A DNA stretch of 64,000 bases from Isoetes taiwanensis (Eukaryota > Streptophyta > Lycopodiopsida > Isoetales > Isoetaceae). Position 1 is the stretch's first letter; each line of letters opens with the position of its first letter. Location of the stretch: NCBI GenBank assembly GCA_021234155.1, contig JAJEKV010000013.1:610894-674893 (forward strand), read 5' to 3'. Below, in pieces: positions 1-12,912 of this stretch. The notes under the pieces are model-generated. The model searched no databases. It saw only the letters and a list, made by a program, of their open reading frames with translations, and had not been told where the DNA came from. A program made the translations under genes and the position numbers.

Positions 1-135
1 CTCTTTCATTCCGTTCCATTCCATTCCTTTATCCATAAATCTCCATTTCATCCATTCCATCATTCCATTCCACCTCCATCCTCCTCCACCTTCAATTCCT
101 TGGGGCTCTCCTTCCATTCCTCCATTCCTTCTAGA
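1..135. repeat. ATTCC-type low-complexity repeat
   Basis: The window opens with irregular repeats of CCATT/ATTCC units, diverging after about 100 bases into C/T-rich sequence. No reading frame or other structure is visible. It could be the edge of a pentamer microsatellite lying outside the window. Confidence 0.6.
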
Positions 136-1479
136 ACTCCACAAAATTCCTCCACATTTTCCACCAAAAGCCCTCAAACTCCAGGTCTCCCAGCTTCTCA
201 AATTCTTTCTCAATTTATCTCCTATTTATAAACCATCCTTATTTTAGCTCCATCCTGCCCCATGCATCTTCTATCTTGCATTACATGTCATGGCATACTT
301 ATATATGTACATGAGTACGTATCTTTGGCCCATCAAGCGGCCGGACGTTCTAGATCCCAAATGGCATATCACCGAAGCACTTGCTCCGGCTTGAAATATT
401 TATATACCTGCCGCCAGAAGCAATAATAGGCCATAAAATTTGCTTCTCCAAGCGATTGAAATGTTGCCATATCTCACGTTTTGCTTGCTGAAAAATGATA
501 GCGTGCCAAGGGTGTATGCTTTTGGTCTTGCGTGTGTGCTTTTCCACAATCGCGGTCTTCGCCAAGTTTAACACCTACATGGGTCTTCTGAAACGCTTAT
601 TACCGCGGGATAGCTTCTTCGCGTCCTCGGGTGTTGGAGTCTTCTACAAGTGGCCTTATCCGAACTCACCCCATGGTTCTTCAACCTTTGGTCTCTTCAA
701 CAAAGGTTTTAATGGAACATTCTGCTGCAATCAAGTCTTGCGCAAAATAATAAGCGTTAAATCAAGTGCAAATAAATTCGAGACAAAATTCCACTGGTTC
801 TCTCGTGATGTTCGAGAAGTCTGTGAGTCTATGCTTTGTTGCGGCTAATGGGAAGAAGAATGAAAGATGCGAAATGGTATGGGTTATAATCTAAAGTGCA
901 ACTAAGGGAAAGAAAGCGAGGAGAGGTTAAAAGTGAGCGGCTAAAATATGAATAAAGGAAATACTAATGGAAAAGGGATCATGTGATGTCGGATATGTTG
1001 AAATTTTGTAAAGGCCAACATGAATAAAAATAAGAGGCTGGTCTCTCGGCCTATGCCACGAATGATTTCAGCGGATAGCCATTGATGGGGATTAGGTAAT
1101 GCAACCCCATCAAAATCTTGAAGATGGTAAGAATTCTGGCACACCCAACTCTGTAATAATATAGGGCCCACACAACACTTCAAACTTTGTGGATGGTTCT
1201 CCACGGCGCATTCCATTTCAAAACAAGTTCATGATTGGAATTCACCTTTCAGTTGATTGTTCGAATAGGGCTTGATCTTTGTTTTCTTCATTTGAATATT
1301 CAATCGCGCTTATACTGTGTTCTTCGAGGCTTTGGCGCTATCTAAGCGGTTTGCAATGCCTCCAATATCATCGCGTGCAACCTGCAATAGCAATGCGAAG
1401 AAGGTACCTCAAAGTTTCAATAGGAAAAACAGCCTCTAGCCCATAAATGAGCTTGAATGGGGTATATGGTTTGCAGCTT

Positions 1480-1701
1480 TCAGTTTGTCCTAGGCTGGGC
1501 GCGGTGATAACTTGCTATGCCAATGCGTTTATTGGAAGATACAACCTCCTTCTTAATAATGCCCATAAAGGTCTTATTTGTGCTCCAGCTACTGCCATTA
1601 CCACAGGGTAATATGCTGAACTCTTGAGATGTTTCATGCCCAACATTCTTACAAGTTCTGTATAACTTCATTGACAAAATGTTTTCCCCTATCGGAGACA
1701 C
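1480..1701 (-). pseudogene. Gypsy integrase fragment
   Basis: The minus-strand frame contains LPCGNGSSWSTNKTFMGII. This resembles the catalytic-glutamate helix region of Gypsy integrases (typically P-x-G-N-G-x-x-E-S-T-N-K). The glutamate itself is replaced. The weakly similar minus-strand frame at 2010-2219 may be the N-terminal integrase part. The position matches the protease and RT remnants at higher coordinates on the same strand. Confidence 0.5.
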
Positions 1702-2876
1702 TATATATACTTGGGCACTCCAAACCCTAGTTATTATACGATGATAGAAATGAAGCCGGTAACCTCTTACAGTTGCTGTTTTTAGTTGGCAGCTTCAGCA
1801 TTAGTAAAATAGCAAAGAGTGGCCACAATACATAACGATTGATGCTTGGATGGTGGAGGTTAAACACCCTTAAATGGACAAATTATACATTAGAACCCTA
1901 ATGCATGCGATTACCAAAATACATGGGGCACATACAGCCGAGGTCGGCAACTCTTGGAGAATGTATAGCGGTCAAAATAAAGATGGCCAATGTCAGCACC
2001 GCCGCGAAATTACCTTTTTAGCTGTTGTCTCACCTCCAAAATGTCAGCCACATACATCACGCATGACGATGAGAAGTGAAATTCCCTGCCTTTCGGCTTC
2101 ATCAACACACACCTAGATGCCATCTTGACTCCTTCTACACAAAATATCTCCCACAAGAACATGGGACAAACGGCTGCATGTTTAAGATTTAGCAAGCTCG
2201 GCTGCTTGGGACATACCATGTGGTAAGATTTGCATGGCTAAATATTGTTTAATAGGGTGCATCCATGTCTATGTCGGCCGCATTGACAAAAGTGCAAAGG
2301 TCTTTAGCATCCCTAATTACCCTCTACATTGTCATGTACTTCTTCCGCAAAATTCTGGAAAAGCGTAAGGGAGGTAAAAGGACTTGGGGCCGGGATTTAC
2401 TGCTATGCTACCCCTGTACTTTAAAAAGAGAATTGGCTCAAGAATACAATCCATGGCTGAAATTTTGCTTTCTTGAAAGTTTCCCCGCAGCAGGCAATGG
2501 ATTTTTGCTTCATGATAACGGTCATGTCTTTACGCTATAACAAGTAATGGCCGTTAACTTTTTCAGAACAAACATACAAAGTCACGCAACATATTTTTCC
2601 AACTCTGGATATCTTTCTTACGCCACGGACCCACGCTTGCAGGAATAACCAGTAAACGCTAACTTTAGGAACACTGCGCAGCACAAAACTATCCAAACTG
2701 ACCAGGTGGTAGAATAAATCTTTATGAATGGCACATCAAACTTTGGGCGACAATAATAAAAAGTAGAAGAGGCTTTCTGCTTACTAAGTGTCTCAAATGC
2801 CAGCATTCGCTGATCTAAAACCAGCGTATGGCTTTTCCCTGCGGCACATGCTCCGATTAGGTGTTAATTTTGGTGA

Positions 2877-3613
2877 TTAAGACTGATATGTCGCGTCGGA
2901 GCGATGAATGTAAAAGAGCCAACGCCCAATGAGCTTTTTCACATGCTTGAGTGTAGGGATTGCGGCTTGGCTCAATAAGTGCCACCTTTGCTTGATCAAT
3001 CTGCACTCCCACTTGGATACCTTATGCCCCAATAAAGTGCCTTCTTCAACCGAAACTTGCACTTAGATGGATTTAGACATATCATAAATTGCCTACAACT
3101 TGTTCAAGTATATAGCTTGCAATCAATTACATGACCAAAGCGGTTGATAGCATAATATAAAATGTCCAAGAATATACGGTCCTCTTTCTCCCAATGGTTG
3201 GAATGCCTTCACCATTGCTTTTTGAAGAAGCGTGGTAGAGTTGCATTCATGAGCCAAGTGGCATAGCAGCGGCGGCATAAATTACCGGTGTTATGAAGGG
3301 GTCTTGGGCTTTGATCTTCTAAGTAGGATAGAAATTTGGTTAAAGCAGAGTCCATCCATGAAGGAAAAAATTTCCTGCCCTACTACTTTGTATAATACCT
3401 CCTCTTAAAAGGTAGAGGATAAATAGTCTTTAGCGTGGCCTTGTTAAGTTCCCGATAATCAATACATACACTGAAGCTTGCCATTCTTTTTAAGATGTGT
3501 ACAAAGCAATTAACCCAAGAGGGATTGTCAATCTGGATAGATAAAACCCAACATCCAAAAAGATTTTGTATTTCTTTACGCACAAGAGACAATAGCATAG
3601 GGTTAATTCGCAA
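2877..3613 (-). pseudogene. Gypsy reverse transcriptase remnants
   Basis: Two fragments on the minus strand are recognisable. At 3383-3613 the run VCIDYRELNKATLKTIYPLP matches the conserved N-terminal block of Ty3/Gypsy reverse transcriptases. At 2877-3062 EEGTLLGHKVSK followed by VKKLIGRWLFYI resembles the thumb and connection part. The catalytic YxDD block between them could not be read intact. Stops and frame changes show a pseudogene. Confidence 0.6.
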
Positions 3614-4290
3614 TTTACGTTTCCACGTGTTTTGCTCCGTGCTTCAAGTTGATCTCTAATTGGCACACATCAGCTGGTATACCCTTAAGTTCCTTGTAAT
3701 CCCATGCAAGCGGTCATTATAAGACTGAAATAATTGTTGTAAACCGCTTGTTTCAACATCATCGATACATCTTTCAATAGACAAGGTTCTATCGCACCCA
3801 TTTTTGAGATGTTTACGCCTTTAACATATGTCTCAAGTTTAGTGTCTATTACGAGAATGTCTTGAAATGTTTGTCAAAATCTAAAGGTAACTCTTCCTCC
3901 GGTATAGCCCCTTCACAATTTTTTTTCCAAAGGGCACGTTTACAAAGAGCAGAATTTTATTTAGCGTGGATATGTTTGAATAGAAAAGGTTATAAATTTA
4001 CCCACTGAGATCTTTATGTTCAAATTAAGTCTAAATGCAAGAAAAGCATTTTTGTTCTAAATTCACCATTGACTATTGACACACTAGCAAGGAATCTCAA
4101 ATACGAAAATGAGTAATGTTATGGATAAGTGTTCTGCATACCTTTAAAAAGTGCATGATATTCAAATGGCATTTGAAGTGCATCTAGGAATGACAGTTCC
4201 TCCTTTCTCTATCAACTTACCTTTGTCATCTTTCGATGAATCCCGTGAGTGAAAGTGGGAACTTACGAGTAACCTCCATCAAACCAAAGG

Positions 4291-5373
4291 CTAGCAGCCT
4301 TGGTCGTGCTTGCTGACCAGTGCACTATCATCAGGCTTGGTGGCCTTAATGTTATCAAGCAGAGATGGGATATGCATGATACAATGCCCTTGAGCCAGGG
4401 GTTGTACCGCATCTTCAGCCGAAATGAGGCCTATTCCATGTATTCCGCGCCCCTTTTTATTATAAATATAGGCAGTATGGCCCTTGCCATCTGTAATAGA
4501 ACACACACCGTGCCTCCAAATGGGTCTTGCATCAACTGCATATAGCCAAGTCCTTCCAAGCAACAAATCATAATCACTACTGCTCTTCATTTGGGCACTA
4601 AAAGAAATCACAACGAAAGGGATGCTCACTCTAATTCCTTCAACCTCTAGACCAACCACATCAACTTCACCCAAAGGACTAACTTTTTCTAGAGTGAAGG
4701 ATGTCAGCGTTATATTTGAGGGTCTTGCTATTTTCAGACCTAACTTTATCATCACTTCATATGGCATCACGTTAAGTCCTGAACCTCCATCTAGTACTAC
4801 CCTATTCAATGAGAAATTGCCAACATTGGCTGCACAAGTAAAGACACCTGGATCATCGTACCTGACATCACTGAGCATATAGGTATCTGATTCTAGAGTA
4901 GGCGTGCCAGCTGGTTCGAGCAGTTTGAAAACACTATCCCTGTATGATGGAGCAATCTGAAATAAGGTGAGCAGATCCAAATTTACCTTGGTACTCCTAA
5001 GAAGTGATTGCACGTGATGATCATGAGCATGTAAGGTTGGTTGTTGACCAGGTAAGATGCTAATGTCATTTCTTCCAGCAAATTCGTCAAATGTTACATG
5101 TTTCTCCACCATTTTCTTTGGCTCCGTGCTTTCCTTGCTGCCTAGTGGTAATGCCATTATATGTCCCTCTTTTATAGTTGCAATCAATAAGGAAATTTGT
5201 AGATTGACATGAGGTTTTATTACCGGCCCTTCATTATGGTCATATAAACACGACATACGGCAATGTTCTTCATCGTGGTCCCCAAAAATGATGAACAAAC
5301 GGGGTACATCATGGGCATGGCTTAGCATAATGTGCACGCACTTGATGGCACTTCTCATTCTTTGGACCAGCAA
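4291..5373 (-). CDS. Gypsy aspartic protease domain, open 360-codon remnant
   Basis: The frame is open for 360 codons. Roughly residues 165-290 have the layout of the retropepsin domain of plant Gypsy polyproteins: a catalytic-site segment VVLDGGSGLNVMP (a D-x-G-S variant of the usual DTGAS) and, about 80 residues later, DYDLLLGRTWLY, the second conserved strand. The N-terminal 150 residues have no recognised domain and probably belong to the gag-protease linker. It is the best preserved piece of the surrounding minus-strand Gypsy element. Downstream, on the low-coordinate side, the polyprotein is broken before the reverse transcriptase. It is unlikely to be a host gene, although single-copy DUF-type retropepsins exist in plants. 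Confidence 0.7.
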   Translation of the reverse strand: MLVQRMRSAIKCVHIMLSHAHDVPRLFIIFGDHDEEHCRMSCLYDHNEGPVIKPHVNLQISLLIATIKEGHIMALPLGSKESTEPKKMVEKHVTFDEFAGRNDISILPGQQPTLHAHDHHVQSLLRSTKVNLDLLTLFQIAPSYRDSVFKLLEPAGTPTLESDTYMLSDVRYDDPGVFTCAANVGNFSLNRVVLDGGSGLNVMPYEVMIKLGLKIARPSNITLTSFTLEKVSPLGEVDVVGLEVEGIRVSIPFVVISFSAQMKSSSDYDLLLGRTWLYAVDARPIWRHGVCSITDGKGHTAYIYNKKGRGIHGIGLISAEDAVQPLAQGHCIMHIPSLLDNIKATKPDDSALVSKHDQGC

Positions 5374-7527
5374 GAACTTTCGGAGTGCCCTTCTTTATTG
5401 GGTATAGTGCAGACTTGGGAGGATATTTACTTCCTTTGTTTGTGACCATCTCCTTGAATTGCTTTTGCCATATCGCCCATCATCCATGGATCAAGAATCG
5501 AGCTTGCGCAGTCATCCTCAAGGCTTTTTCCTTTGTTCCATCACCTCTCGCGGCTTTTGCAAATCGCTTTATATCAGCAAGCTCTTTTTTTCATGTTTCT
5601 CTGCTTTAATAGCATAAACCAAGCATGTATATTGTGATTTCTAACATCCTCCTTCCCCAAGAACTTGGTGATGATGCCATGTGACGATCAAGAAGACACC
5701 ATCCATAACCCTTGCAATAATTCTCAGCAGCTTGAGAATGCCCGTGTCTTATGGAGCAAAGCTAGCCCTGACGATTGCAACTTTGCATAATTTCGATAAA
5801 TGAAGGCATTGCCCGCAATCCTTGCACAAAACAAGAATTAATTGCAAATTAGAAGTCTCTACATTGCTATATTTGCAAGCTTTAATGCATTTTGAAAAAT
5901 CTTTCATGTAAGACTTTATGTTCCCTCCTTGTTTTAGCGAAAAAAGACATTAACTTTTGTAACAAATTCCCTTCATCAAGTAGTACCCCAAATCTCTATC
6001 AAACCTTTAGCAAGATCTTCCCATGCTTGGGATTTGTATGTGACAAAGAAATCAAACCAAGATTCTCTACTCCATCCATGCTTTTGGAAAATGATACAAT
6101 GTCCCCTTTCTATGCCCATAAGTTTTATAATATGCTTTGAATATCTTAAGAAAATCTTCCTGGATTGCTTTGTACCATTGTACATTGAGGAGATGGAGCC
6201 AATAATGCACTCAATTCATCAATTGATTTTCTCAAGTAGCATCGCCTAGAGCCATGAGGCGGTGCATACCTGCACTGCTGATCCCTCTCGAATCTTCCTC
6301 CTTCGTGGGTAGAACTTGATGAACCATGATGAAACCAAATCTCATGTCAAATCGACCGTGAGCATGTTTAAAAACTGCCTTTAGTTGGGGAAAAAGATTT
6401 GCTCCAATGGTGTATCTCTAGGGACCTCCCATTGTGGGATATTCACATGTATGTACATAGGGTTCCCTCGCCTACCGTTGGACGCCTTTGTAAATTTAAT
6501 ATCACCAAAAAGAGCTTGAGGGTGGTCTAGTGAATTTTATTCAATGGTTTAATTTCCTAATATGTGGGATGCCATGTAGGATTTAATGTGCGGTATTAGT
6601 ACATTCTTTTAATACATTTTATATATAATATTATGGGTCCATATCTAGAAATATTGCAAATGGAACTACATGGAAAATGGATCATGGAATATGAAATAAT
6701 ATTAATACATCAACGAACATGGATAATGTATATTGTAAAATACAAGAAAGTGTAAATATCCCTAGTCGAGCAAACCTTCTTCTCCTGTAGATTGCCTTGT
6801 AGATCATGGCCTCTCGCATCTTATTGAAATATGTTTAGAATCAAAGGCAACTTTGTAGCAAGTAATAAAACTTAACAAATAAAGGAAAGCAATAACACAT
6901 CATGAATCCTACTTACATTACAAATAGACAAAACAAATGTGTAAATAATAATAAAGTGTATGCCAAATATACATAATAATGTGATTCAGATATAAATTGG
7001 AATTATATTACAAACAGACATTTCAAAACATCCTATAAGTAGTTTGTCCATTGGCAACAAATTAGCTTATTACAACTTGAAACTTTGACCTCCTGTGGAA
7101 TAACCCTTGCCGAACACGCAAATCACAACTATGCAACTATACAACTTGGCAAAACTTACTCCAAAGCTTTCTTCAAGTGGATGCATCACGAAGAGGCTTG
7201 CAAATTATGCTTTGAGAGGTATATCCTTCCGTTCTTCTTTGAGGAACTAAAATACAAGCAAAAGCAACGAAATTTTTATGAACACAGTACTGCAACTTAC
7301 TGCTTCCATTAACATAATATCACAACTTGCCACTCGAGCATAATAAACTACATCTGTATGAATTGAAGATTTTTTAATCCTAGCTCTCATACAAACAAAG
7401 CTAATATGTAGATTTACAGTCAAGATGCATGTTGTGCCTTCTATGTGAAAATACCCATATGGTCACAAAAAAAAAAAAAAACCGGGCAATGTGCCTTGCA
7501 CGATGTTTACTAAAGGGACTGAACATG

Positions 7528-7580
7528 CATGCATGTATGCATGCATTATGTGCATGTAATGCATGCACGCGTGCATGCCA
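7528..7580. repeat. Alternating GCAT/TGCA tract
   Basis: A run built from GCATGCAT, GCATTATGTGCATG and GCACGCGTGCATGC units alternates purine and pyrimidine almost without break. Such tracts can form cruciform or left-handed DNA. No gene is nearby. Confidence 0.6.
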
Positions 7581-10500
7581 AAACCATACGTTGGGAGTGC
7601 AAAGTAGTTAGAAATACAATATGCGCTCTATAAATACTAATGGCATACCCTCACACAAATACAACAGAAGAATCATATGCAAACCATAGCAAAATAGTCG
7701 TATAATTATACGTTTTGCGCGATGAACCATTTTTTGTGATATTCTATGGCTGAGGGGACCAATGATTCTTTCATTTTGGCGAGATGTTGCCCCCAAAGGG
7801 CAACATACTAACCATTTGTCTTATGCTTTAAGACTAGGTCAATTACTCTAAGAGACTAGGTCAATGTTGGAAAGAGCTCATTAGCCAACATTGATGTGAA
7901 GGTCAAACAAAACAGACTTATCTTCAAGGTCAACACAAGCATTTAAGGTCAAACTCTACAACAGGTACTTCATTTGTGGTCAAACAGTCGGTCAAAGTTA
8001 TGATGACTGGGTCTTGAAGTGTGGAAGACACTCATTTGAAGTTTGGAAGTTAGAGTTTGAAAGACCCCATGGTATATTGTTCCAATCCAAGTCCTAGCCA
8101 TTTTTTCTTATTTGGACATCCATATCCCATTTTTATCCACCTTTGCATTTTTGCCTACTTATTTTTCCCCCTTTCATACCTATGCCTCATTTCCATTTAC
8201 AAGTCTGGAAGTCAAATGCCCCTATTGCAAACATTTCGGCCTTCCATTTTCAAGATCGAAGCAATGTGCAATATCATTTTTGTTACGTGGAGTTGACATC
8301 TCCGGTGCCTACCATCTACTAATCAATGGTTGAGCATTTCACCATTCGCAAAGAAATACTATATTACAGCCACCGTACGTACTCCAAGCAACAACCTTTT
8401 GTCATAAATGATTCGGCGATCCAAATGCGGCAACTAACGGATCAAATTGCTCTGTCGCATGGTCCAAAACTTCAATTCATTTTTAGGCTGCGGCGGATCC
8501 GTCATGTATTTTTAGTAGTTACCATTCTAGATTGGCATCGACAACAAATTTGGACCGGCCAGTCAAAGGAAAAATCTTTTGCCCTAATCAATAACTTTTT
8601 ATTTTTGCCAAAAGCAAAGGTCGGATATTCACCATTTGTAAATTGCCACAAAAGCAACCTCATGTGGCCCCGGATTTTAGGTGCAAGGATATTTAGGAAC
8701 TAAATGCTAATTGCCGATTCATACCTTGTATTTTGTATTTACCAAATTTAGTCTTGCAAATTCGTATGAAGCTCAAGTGTTCTAGTGAGATCTACGGATC
8801 ACTATTGATTTGCTTAAAGCGAAATTGCTTAATTGAAGCAAAATAGCTTAAATAAATAACTTAATTAATTAAAAGAAAAAAAGACGTTTTATCTCTCAAG
8901 ACCTTTGCAAGGATCCTTTTAATACAACTAGTGGGTCTAAGCTAAAAAGCAGTGTATTTCAACTTAGGCCATGACATTGTTATAATCTCAACAATCTACA
9001 AATTCTTCTCCATTATCTAGAACATTTAAACTATAGCACAAGACTTTCAAATTCAAAGAATTCCAAAGATCTTTATATTGCAAATAAAGACAATATTCAA
9101 GTGTAACCCCACTATTACAAGAGTCTAATGTCTATATCCTTTAAATATAAAAAATAACCAGCTTGAATCATTAACAAAGGATGTACTAACCTTCTCTCAA
9201 GTATTACTAGATCTCAAGATCAAATGTGCATATATCCAAATGAAACAATATAGTAACTTTTTAGCATAGTACTTCTTTATCATGTCTGGTAAGCTTCATC
9301 AAACTTGCAATAAATGTGAAAACACACATTGGAGCACGAGACCCCGTTACCTGCAGTGAACCATAGAACAATTAGCCATAGCCATGGTAAAGTCCTATGC
9401 ACTAACAGGTAAGCTTTAGAAAACCACATAGTACATCACTAATCTCGCTATACGATATGCCCCAACTTGTGAGAGCATAACTAAGAAACGAAGATCCCCA
9501 TCTACGGTCCATAGTTAGGCACCCACGAATATGCCCATCCAATAGCTCTCAATGCTTAGAGATGCCCTGCATGTGAAGATTCACCCCAAGAAAAGGGGGT
9601 TTCTCGAGGGGGAATATTATGTTGTAATGTTATGTTGGTTCTTGATCTTTTCGCACTTCACCTTGCACGTAATCAAACAATAGCTAGGTTTTATTTATCC
9701 AACCTAGCATATTTAAAGCACTGTCATAAATAAGTAATCCACATGCCAAAACCAGTTGCATATTATAAAGAGATATTTTAACCTGTGAGATAAGGTCAAT
9801 ACACTCTTCACTGGTAGACCAATGTGGTACACCAAAATGACAAACAAAAACTGGCAAAAGTGCACTAAAACTTCTAAACAATAAAAAATACAAAAAGAAC
9901 AACCAAAATGACAAACAAAAAGACTAGCAAAATGCATTAAAACTTCTATAACATTAGGGACAAATTTTATAAACCCAAACAAACTAGCCCGATGCAAATT
10001 TGATTAATTTGTAGAGAACCCAAGTAACTATCCTTAGCAATAACAATAGAACTTACACCCCTTAGAATTGTAAGGATAAGGGTATTCTTGCTAAAGATAG
10101 GAGTGTAGTTTATCTGCAGCCGAAACAAAGCGTGAAGAAGTTGATTTAAGCAAGATTAGATTAGAAAAGGGCCGATCAGAGGTCGTGACTAAGATCCAGA
10201 AGTTGCAGAGATCAGATCGTTGCAACAAGGCAGAGTTCAAAGCTTGAGTTGTCGGAATTCTATAAGTGGCTTGTTTTTGCACTCCAAGTTCTATTTTCTA
10301 TCACCTATATCCATGCAAGATGAGAAAACTGCATAGTACATGGTGAGATATGCCTTTTAATAAATAACCATCCTAGCAGATAAAGTAAGTCCCTGCATTA
10401 TTTATAAAGATTCCTAGCACCTCCGTACTCAACTTTTCGAACTCCTTATAGGCATTGAATGCAATAATATATGTCAATATAAGGAAAGACAAAGTGAAGA

Positions 10501-10597
10501 GCCTTCAAATTTTTGTTTTGCACAAAGACCTGCGAAAGATATAAAAGTGGATGGCAGAACAAAAAAAACTTGAGACTCTCATCAAGCAGGTTGTCAT

Positions 10598-10630
10598 GTA
10601 TATTTAATTTAATTTAATTTAATTTAGTTT
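10598..10630. repeat. (TTTAA)n microsatellite
   Basis: Four to five tandem ATTTA/TTTAA pentamers in an otherwise featureless AT-rich region. Confidence 0.7.
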
Positions 10631-12294
10631 AGCAGTTTAGAACCCTAAGCAAATTTTGAAGGGAATCTGAACCTATGGGACAAACAAATGTGAACCACAG
10701 ATTTGAATCCCAATTATCTGAGGGATTGACCTGCAAGAAGAATCATAGCAGTGAGGAAAGATCTCCATGAGGACACAAAAAATTAGATGTACATCAGTCA
10801 ATCAAATGAACTGAACCTTGATAAATTCCTGATCAAAAAGTCTTCTGCCTCAAACTTTGCTGCTTTGTTGCCTATCAAAGGAGTTTCTAGCTAATGACAA
10901 CGAACAAAGGAACAAAACACAAAGAGGTGGAGCTGCTGCTCTACTGGATTTGAAAAAAAAAAGGATGCTCAGGAGCAAAGCGTTTTAGAGACTTATGGCG
11001 CTACTACACCGTCGAATTGGACTCTTAACAATCCCCTACTGCACGATCAGATTAGACCCTAACAATCCCTAAAGCTAATGGACAGTAGCCAACCCGTATG
11101 GACAGCAGCTCCAACATATGAACCGTCCAAGCAACCCTCCAAAACGATCTCAGTCAAAACGAAAAACCCACCTATCCCCGCATCTCCCAAAGGTCTGCCC
11201 TTCGGGAAACACACAAAAAGTTGTTTGTCCAAGTTTCTTCATGTCCTATCATGGCAGCATTCAATGGGCACCCTGGTATCCTAAGGGATTGCCAACCTCA
11301 TCCATAACGGTAGCAGTACCACCAACTACTCTGACAACATATAGCTCAAGGTGGTACTGCTAAATTGGCAAGCGATGTTGCCATATTATACATGGTTGCA
11401 ATTTTAGTTTCACGCTTAAGTGCCCGGCCGATGGACACCCCCGAAGGCATTAGTGACATTACTAAAGGTATATACTTAACTCACAATCACATTTTTGTAG
11501 CTTGTGCAAAAAAATGAGAACCAAATCAGAATCAACAAGGCATTTTGCCCTTGCTTATTAAACATTGGAGGGACACATTGTCCTCTCTCAAAGATCCAGT
11601 AAAGAAATACAATGCCCAGTTATGGGTAGCTTAAAGAATTTTGAGCATCTAACCTGTTATAATACAACCGCTCAATTGAAATTTCCCGTTTTATACAGAT
11701 ATTTACAGTAGCTTCGATATACAAATACAACCCGTGGAAGACTAGGACCACCAATGGGCTTTCCATCTTCAAGTAAGATATATGGCTCATGTGCTCTGCT
11801 CATACAAAATATATCGGACGAAATTCAGGCAACACAGAGTTCTCCACATACTTCAAGGACAAAACACAGGGCGAAATACCCATTCAAGAAATGTACATGG
11901 CGAACGAAGGCTAGTCTACACAGAACCGAGATAACAGACCATTTATCATATGAATGACCAGCTGAATTCTCATGTAGAGGCTCCACAATGTTAACTACAG
12001 GTACAACAGAAAACATGAGCAGGAGAATCTTGTGGTAATTAAAAGTAGCCAATGATACCATACCTTGATCATTGCATCATCCATCATAGGTCATGAATCC
12101 AAGAAGCGCCCTGCCATTCTATCTTGTCAAACTGCAAAGACAGCAATGTCAGAGTTTCCAGTTAAGGAGGCTAAGTCCTAGTTTCTGACTCCACAAACCT
12201 TGTTTTGGAAAGCCATCACCCACGACTACATGTCATTGAAGAACTTTTGTTGCGCAATATTTCTGTGACAAGCATGCCGGTCAAATCTGGTTCA

Positions 12295-12912
12295 TCATGT
12301 ATTCAAGGGTTCCAAGATAATGGACGCCTTGTAAAAACGGAGAGAACAAAGGGTGCTTCTTCATTGGGGTCTAAATGTTGATGGGACAATAGTGTAACCG
12401 TCTGGGTCTGGCTCCAAAACCATTTCACAGGAAATTTCTCTAGAGTTCACATAGTCTGTTCCACCAACTGATTCATGCATAAATATGTGGTATGCCCGCT
12501 TTCCTCGTGTCTTAAGAATCCTCATGCCTATATAGAATTTGGAATCCTCATCACCAAGACCAGCTCGTTTTCGAGAAGAGACAGGAACACCCTACAGAAA
12601 CAATGAATTGAGGACAAATCCTGCATTTGAATAGATACAAATATTATAAAGAATGCATATATCTCGTGTTATTACCTGTGTTAGCGTCACAAACACATGA
12701 ATTGGGACCCGAGCATCTGACCCTACAGCTTTAAGACGGAACTGTGGATTCTGCTGCCATGAATCATAATCCTGGCATCCTCCTGCACTGTAACCACGCC
12801 ATAGTCCACGTAAAGAATACCTCATTTCTGGAGGATATATGCGACAGACATACAAAGACCGAAAATGGAGCTGAAAATCTTGCCACGACATCCAGAACAC
12901 CCCATCCTGTGC
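12295..12912 (-). other. DEK1: DEK1 C-terminal C2-like domain
   Basis: Exons 29-30 encode the C2L/CBSW-type domain that ends plant calpain. Landmarks are FWMSWQDFQLHFRSLYVCR, RGYSAGGCQDY and HESVGGTDYVNSREISCEMV. The final exon has an extra base in the G4 run 12366-12369 and a missing base near 12329. Read as given, translation stops 14 codons after the conserved EISCEMV; allowing for both, the reading ends in LEPLNT with a stop at 12297-12295. Confidence 0.88.

Larger units (their letters stand above)
900..6350 (-). mobile_element. Degenerate Ty3/Gypsy retrotransposon, minus strand
   Basis: Read on the minus strand, the pieces fall in Gypsy order. A gag-like stretch lies near 5976-6185 (a residue run resembling QAWEDLAKGL, weak). 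A retropepsin-like protease is at 4291-5373, reverse-transcriptase remnants are at 2877-3613, and an integrase piece is at 1480-1701. All parts except the protease are broken by stops and frameshifts, so the element is old and inactive. No LTR pair could be delimited and both outer limits are approximate. Confidence 0.65.
6360..12290. other. Gene-poor AT-rich stretch
   Basis: No conserved protein, RNA gene or complete mobile element was recognised in nearly 6 kb. The longest open frame (8326-8703 plus, 125 codons) resembles nothing known to me and looks like chance. Visible items are an A-run near 7469, an alternating GCAT tract near 7528-7580 and a TTTAA microsatellite near 10600. The last few hundred bases before 12295 may include the 3' untranslated region of DEK1, possibly with a UTR intron ending at a TTTGCAG acceptor near 12133 (minus strand). 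Confidence 0.5.

Noticed and set aside
7460-7490. A-run followed by ACCGGG as an LTR or poly(A) tail boundary
   Set aside because: No target duplication, no upstream coding sequence and no second copy.
8326-8703. 125-codon plus-strand ORF as a possible gene
   Set aside because: No domain, no neighbouring exon signals and unremarkable composition. Chance ORF in AT-rich DNA is likelier.
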